A DNA stretch of 8,428 bases from NCBI GenBank assembly GCA_027490485.1, contig JAIXYA010000004.1:1-8428 (forward strand). The letters are read 5' to 3'. Below, one piece after another: positions 5,612-8,428 of this stretch (position 1 is the stretch's first letter; the number at the start of each line of letters is the position of its first letter). Source of the stretch: Comamonadaceae bacterium (GTDB lineage Bacteria > Pseudomonadota > Gammaproteobacteria > Burkholderiales > Burkholderiaceae_C). The notes beneath the pieces are model-generated. The model searched no databases and was not told the origin of the DNA. It was given only the letters and a program-made list of their open reading frames with translations. A program made the translations under genes and the position numbers.

Positions 5612-6854
5612 AGGGTGAGGGTCGCTTCATTTGGCAAGAGGTGGGTTGTGAACTGATGTAGGCGTCCCAAACCGCCTCGGTACGAAAGCCGTAACCCGTA
5701 TTTTCAGAGTCATGCTTGACGCCTTTGCTGCCTTGCTTGGCCCACATACCCAAATACAAGGGCGCTTCGAGTTGATGGTCGGTTTTGCGCATTTTGACTT
5801 CGCCGAGTGGGCTTTTGTAAGTCATGCCTTCTAAGGCGAATGCCACTTTTTTCGGGTCGGTGGACTTGGCTTGTTTGATGGCTTGGAAAAGCATGTTCAT
5901 GGTGTTCCAATGCGCTGCAAAAATAAAGTCCTCGTTGTATTTCTTTTTGTAAGCAATATGAATTTTCTCAAGTTCAGGTGTGTTGGCATTGCTGATCCAG
6001 TTCCAAACCACGCCCACTTTGTTTTCTCCCCAAGAGCCCAGCTGTGTGGGTGTCCCGGGGTTGTTGGCGTTGAGCGTGAAGTAGTTCACATTCAGGCCAA
6101 AGTCTTTGGACGCTTTCAGCAAAAGCGTGAGGTCACTTCCCCAGTTTGAAGTGATGACGGTATCAGCACCAGTGGCTGCAATTTTGGCGACATAGGGGGC
6201 GAAATCTCTGACTTGTGCCATGGGGATGAACTCATTGGCAACAATTTGAACATCAGGTCTTTTGCGGGTGAGGTATTCCCTGGCGGCTTTGGAAACCTGT
6301 TGTCCGTGGGTGTAATCTTGGTTCAGAAGATAAACTTTTTTAACGTCTTTACGGTTGACCAAATAAGTAGTTAAGGCTTCCATCTGCATTTCACTGGAGG
6401 GATAAAAACGGAAATGCCAGAAGCTGCAGCGGTCATTGGTCAGCAAGGGGTCCATGGCTGAGTAGTTCAAGAAAACCATGGCACGGTCTGGTTCACGTTC
6501 AGCGAGCTTGTTCAGTGCATCCACCAAGGTCAAAGCAACGCCCGAACCACCGCCTTGGGTGATGTAACGTATACCTTTGTCAGACGCGGCCTTGAGCACA
6601 TTGATACTCTCTTGGGTTGACCCCTTGTTATCAAACTCAACCACCTCAAACTTAGGATCGTCAGCGCCAGACTTGGCGTTCAGTTGCAAGACCACCTCTT
6701 TGAGTTGCTTCAATGAGCCCTGACCGACCAAAGCGAAAGGGCCTGACAACACATCGATGAACCCAATCTTGACTGTTTCACCTGCTTGGGCGAAGCCACA
6801 GCAGAAAATGAACATGGCCACCCAATGGCATCGAACACGTTTTAGGAAATGCAT
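5610..6854 (-). CDS. Periplasmic ABC transporter substrate-binding protein, LivJ-like (Peripla_BP_6 type)
   Basis: From the ATG at 6854 it has 414 residues. A Sec signal peptide is clear: basic MHFLKRVR, hydrophobic WVAMFIFCCGF, and an AQA cleavage site after residue 24. The mature protein opens with VKIGFIDVLSGPFALVGQGS, the family-typical first strand and glycine-rich ligand loop. It also has YITQGGGSGVAL, SFWHFRFYPSSEMQMEAL, VYLLNQDYTHGQQV and DTVITSNWGSDL, as in type I branched-chain amino acid/amide/organic acid binding proteins. It should deliver its ligand to a Liv-type permease not encoded here. It follows the acyl-CoA ligase, which suggests the ligand is an acid that becomes CoA-activated (inference). 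An in-frame ATG at 6884, overlapping the ligase stop as TAATG, would add 10 residues but lacks a Shine-Dalgarno; 6854 has AAAGG at 7 nt. Confidence 0.9.
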   Translation of the reverse strand: MHFLKRVRCHWVAMFIFCCGFAQAGETVKIGFIDVLSGPFALVGQGSLKQLKEVVLQLNAKSGADDPKFEVVEFDNKGSTQESINVLKAASDKGIRYITQGGGSGVALTLVDALNKLAEREPDRAMVFLNYSAMDPLLTNDRCSFWHFRFYPSSEMQMEALTTYLVNRKDVKKVYLLNQDYTHGQQVSKAAREYLTRKRPDVQIVANEFIPMAQVRDFAPYVAKIAATGADTVITSNWGSDLTLLLKASKDFGLNVNYFTLNANNPGTPTQLGSWGENKVGVVWNWISNANTPELEKIHIAYKKKYNEDFIFAAHWNTMNMLFQAIKQAKSTDPKKVAFALEGMTYKSPLGEVKMRKTDHQLEAPLYLGMWAKQGSKGVKHDSENTGYGFRTEAVWDAYISSQPTSCQMKRPSP

Positions 6855-6861
6855 ATTGCCG

Positions 6862-6866
6862 CCTTT
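6862..6866 (-). promoter_or_regulatory. Shine-Dalgarno supporting the inner start of the binding protein
   Basis: AAAGG on the minus strand is 7 nt upstream of the ATG at 6854. The upstream ATG at 6884 is preceded by CTTCTCCGAATA, which is pyrimidine-rich and unlike a ribosome binding site. The inner ATG also begins directly with a standard signal peptide. Confidence 0.5.
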
Positions 6867-6883
6867 GAAAAATAGTGAGCTCA

Positions 6884-8428
6884 TTATTCGGAGAAGATGC
6901 TGCCGTATTGAATACGCAACTCAGCCTTTTGCACTTTACCCGTTCCTCCTACTGGCAAGCCAGCAACGAAGACGATGTCATCTGGCACCCACCACTTGGC
7001 CACACGCTCGGACAAAAAGTCCAGAATTTCTTGTTTGTTTGAAAAATCCTCTTGCTTACGCACGATCAAGAGCAAAGGCCGCTCATCCCACTTGGGATGC
7101 TTGACGCCAATCACTGCCGCCATCGCCACCTGCGGATGCGCTGCTGCAGCGTTTTCAAGTTCAATCGAACTGATCCATTCACCACCTGACTTGATCACAT
7201 CCTTTGTGCGGTCACGTATTTGCATCACCCCATCGGCGCTGATGGTGGCAATGTCACCCGTAGGAAACCAACCATTCACCAAGGCGGTGGTTTCGGCCTT
7301 ATGGTAGTTGTCCACAATCCATTGGCCACGCACCATCAGTTCGCCCTGCGCCTCACCATCACGCGGCAGGGTATTACCTTCTTCATCCACAATTTTGAGC
7401 TCAATACCAAACACAGACTTGCCCTGTTTGGCAACCAAATCGTGGCGCAAGGCTTCAGGCCAAGCCTGCTCTTCACTGTTGATGTTGCTGATGGTGGCGA
7501 CAGCAGTGGTTTCGGTCATGCCCCAACCGTGTCGCACATCCACCTGATACACCTCACTGAATTTGGCAATCAATGCTTTGGGCATGGCGGAACCGCCCAC
7601 GCCTGTTCTGCGCATGGTGGTAAAGCGCAGATTGTTTTGCTCCAAGTGCTGAATCAGCCCCATCCAAATGGTTGGTACACCTGCGCTCAAGGTGACTTTT
7701 TCTGATTCCATCAATTCATACAAACTGGCACCGTCCAACTTCGGTCCAGGCAAAACCAATTTGGCACCCGACATCAAACACGCATAGGGCAGGCACCATG
7801 CGTTGATATGGAACATGGGCACAACAGGCAACACCGTTTCTTGCGAAGAGATATTCAAAATATTGGGCAAACAAGCGGACAAGGCACTCAACACAATGGC
7901 GCGGTTGGAGTACAAAACCCCTTTGGGGTTGCCCGTTGTTCCAGAGGTGTAGCAAAGCGCAGCACCGGTGTTTTCGTCCAAGTCTGGCCAAGTCAATGCC
8001 GAGCTGTGTGAGGCGATGAGATCTTCATAACTTTGAACCACAAGCCCCTCAATCACAGGGGTATGGGCCTGATCGCTCATGCAAACCCAGTGCCGAACAC
8101 GGGGACACAGTTTGGCAATCACCTTGACCAAAGGGGCAAACGTGCTGTCAAAAAGAATCACTTCATCTTCAGCATGGTTGATGATGTAAGACAGTTGGTC
8201 TGGGTGCAAACGAGGGTTACAGGTATGCATCACCATGCCCAAGCCAGACACAGCGTAATAAGCCTCAAGGTGTCTGTAATTGTTCCAAGCGATGGAGCCA
8301 ATCACGCTTTGCGGTTTCAAGCCAAGAGACCGCAGGGCATTGGCCAGCTGCTTTGAGCGTTGCGCCAACTGCCTGAAGCTATAGGTGTGCAAAGGTCCAT
8401 GCGTCTCACGACTGACCACTTGCTGAGC
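6884..8428 (-). CDS. AMP-forming acyl-CoA ligase (fatty-acid/AlkK- or DmdB-like), N-terminus outside window
   Basis: The frame is open from the right edge to the TAA at 6886-6884, giving 514 visible residues. Family members usually have about 540-550, so some 30-40 N-terminal residues are missing. A GTG at 8419 is in frame, but coding-like sequence continues upstream of it (AQQVVSRETHGPLHTYSF), so it is not the start. Numbered from the first visible codon, the ANL-superfamily motifs are complete: CYTSGTTGNPKG (159-170), VGGSAMP (277-283), HGWGMTETT (300-308), GWFPTGDIA (386-394), IRDRTKDVIKSGGEWIS (404-420) and GGTGKVQK (494-501) with the adenylating lysine K498. It activates a carboxylic acid to acyl-CoA via acyl-AMP. 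The closest style is medium/long-chain fatty acid or methylthiopropionate ligases, but the chain cannot be inferred. It overlaps or abuts the binding-protein gene, so they are likely one operon. Confidence 0.92.
   Translation of the reverse strand, partial: AQQVVSRETHGPLHTYSFRQLAQRSKQLANALRSLGLKPQSVIGSIAWNNYRHLEAYYAVSGLGMVMHTCNPRLHPDQLSYIINHAEDEVILFDSTFAPLVKVIAKLCPRVRHWVCMSDQAHTPVIEGLVVQSYEDLIASHSSALTWPDLDENTGAALCYTSGTTGNPKGVLYSNRAIVLSALSACLPNILNISSQETVLPVVPMFHINAWCLPYACLMSGAKLVLPGPKLDGASLYELMESEKVTLSAGVPTIWMGLIQHLEQNNLRFTTMRRTGVGGSAMPKALIAKFSEVYQVDVRHGWGMTETTAVATISNINSEEQAWPEALRHDLVAKQGKSVFGIELKIVDEEGNTLPRDGEAQGELMVRGQWIVDNYHKAETTALVNGWFPTGDIATISADGVMQIRDRTKDVIKSGGEWISSIELENAAAAHPQVAMAAVIGVKHPKWDERPLLLIVRKQEDFSNKQEILDFLSERVAKWWVPDDIVFVAGLPVGGTGKVQKAELRIQYGSIFSE

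Noticed and set aside
6127..6136. Palindrome GTGAGGTCAC resembling the thi operator half-sites
   Set aside because: It is inside the binding-protein coding region, has a different spacing, and shows no relation to a promoter.
6780..6854. Lipoprotein signal in the binding protein (adjacent cysteines in FIFCCGF)
   Set aside because: The residues before the cysteines do not fit the lipobox L-(A/S/T)-(G/A)-C, while AQA followed by GE is a good signal peptidase I site.
7220..7705. Plus-strand open frame of 161 codons opposite the acyl-CoA ligase
   Set aside because: The minus strand here encodes intact ligase motifs. The plus-strand product is His/Gly-rich without any recognised pattern.
8417..8419. 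GTG at 8419 as the start of the acyl-CoA ligase
   Set aside because: The frame stays open to the window edge with family-like residues upstream, and the protein would lack the normal N-terminal 30-40 residues. The gene is cut by the window edge.

Overview
The window looks like a chromosomal segment of a betaproteobacterium, probably of the Burkholderiales/Comamonadaceae type. This is inferred from the gene content (ThiO-type thiamine cluster, LivJ-like binding protein beside an acyl-CoA ligase), the protein style and the very tight packing. GC content looks moderate by eye, lower than most large soil Comamonadaceae, which would fit a freshwater lineage. No search could be run, so the taxonomy is an inference.

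Left part (1-3498): thiamine thiazole and coupling genes arranged around a 53-bp divergent control region. On the minus strand is the N-terminal part of thiD (HMP/HMP-P kinase), cut by the window edge. On the plus strand, thiO, thiS, thiG and thiE follow with 4-bp ATGA overlaps (thiO/thiS, thiG/thiE) or a 3-bp gap (thiS/thiG). ThiO oxidises glycine to the imine, ThiS carries the sulfur, and ThiG builds the thiazole. ThiD supplies HMP-PP, and ThiE joins the two halves into thiamine phosphate. thiC, thiF, thiL and dxs are not in the window, and the 53-bp gap is too short for a TPP riboswitch. ThiE carries an unassigned N-terminal extension of about 103 residues.

Middle (3530-4747): an MFS_3-type major facilitator transporter, 31 bp downstream of thiE on the same strand and possibly part of the same transcript. 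It ends 21 bp from a convergent gene.

Right part (4769-8428, minus strand): a compact three-gene unit read from the right edge inward. It holds an AMP-forming acyl-CoA ligase (N-terminus cut by the window edge), a periplasmic LivJ-type ABC substrate-binding protein and a class II aldolase/adducin-family enzyme. The order suggests uptake and CoA activation of an organic acid. The substrate cannot be read from the sequence, and no permease or ATPase genes lie inside the window.

There is no rRNA, tRNA, CRISPR, insertion sequence or prophage signature, and no gene-free stretch over 300 bp. The best leads are the ThiE extension, the small divergent control region with a perfect inverted repeat and a possibly leaderless thiD, the transporter at the end of the thi operon, and the ligase/binding protein/aldolase unit. 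None of these is proven to be a new system.
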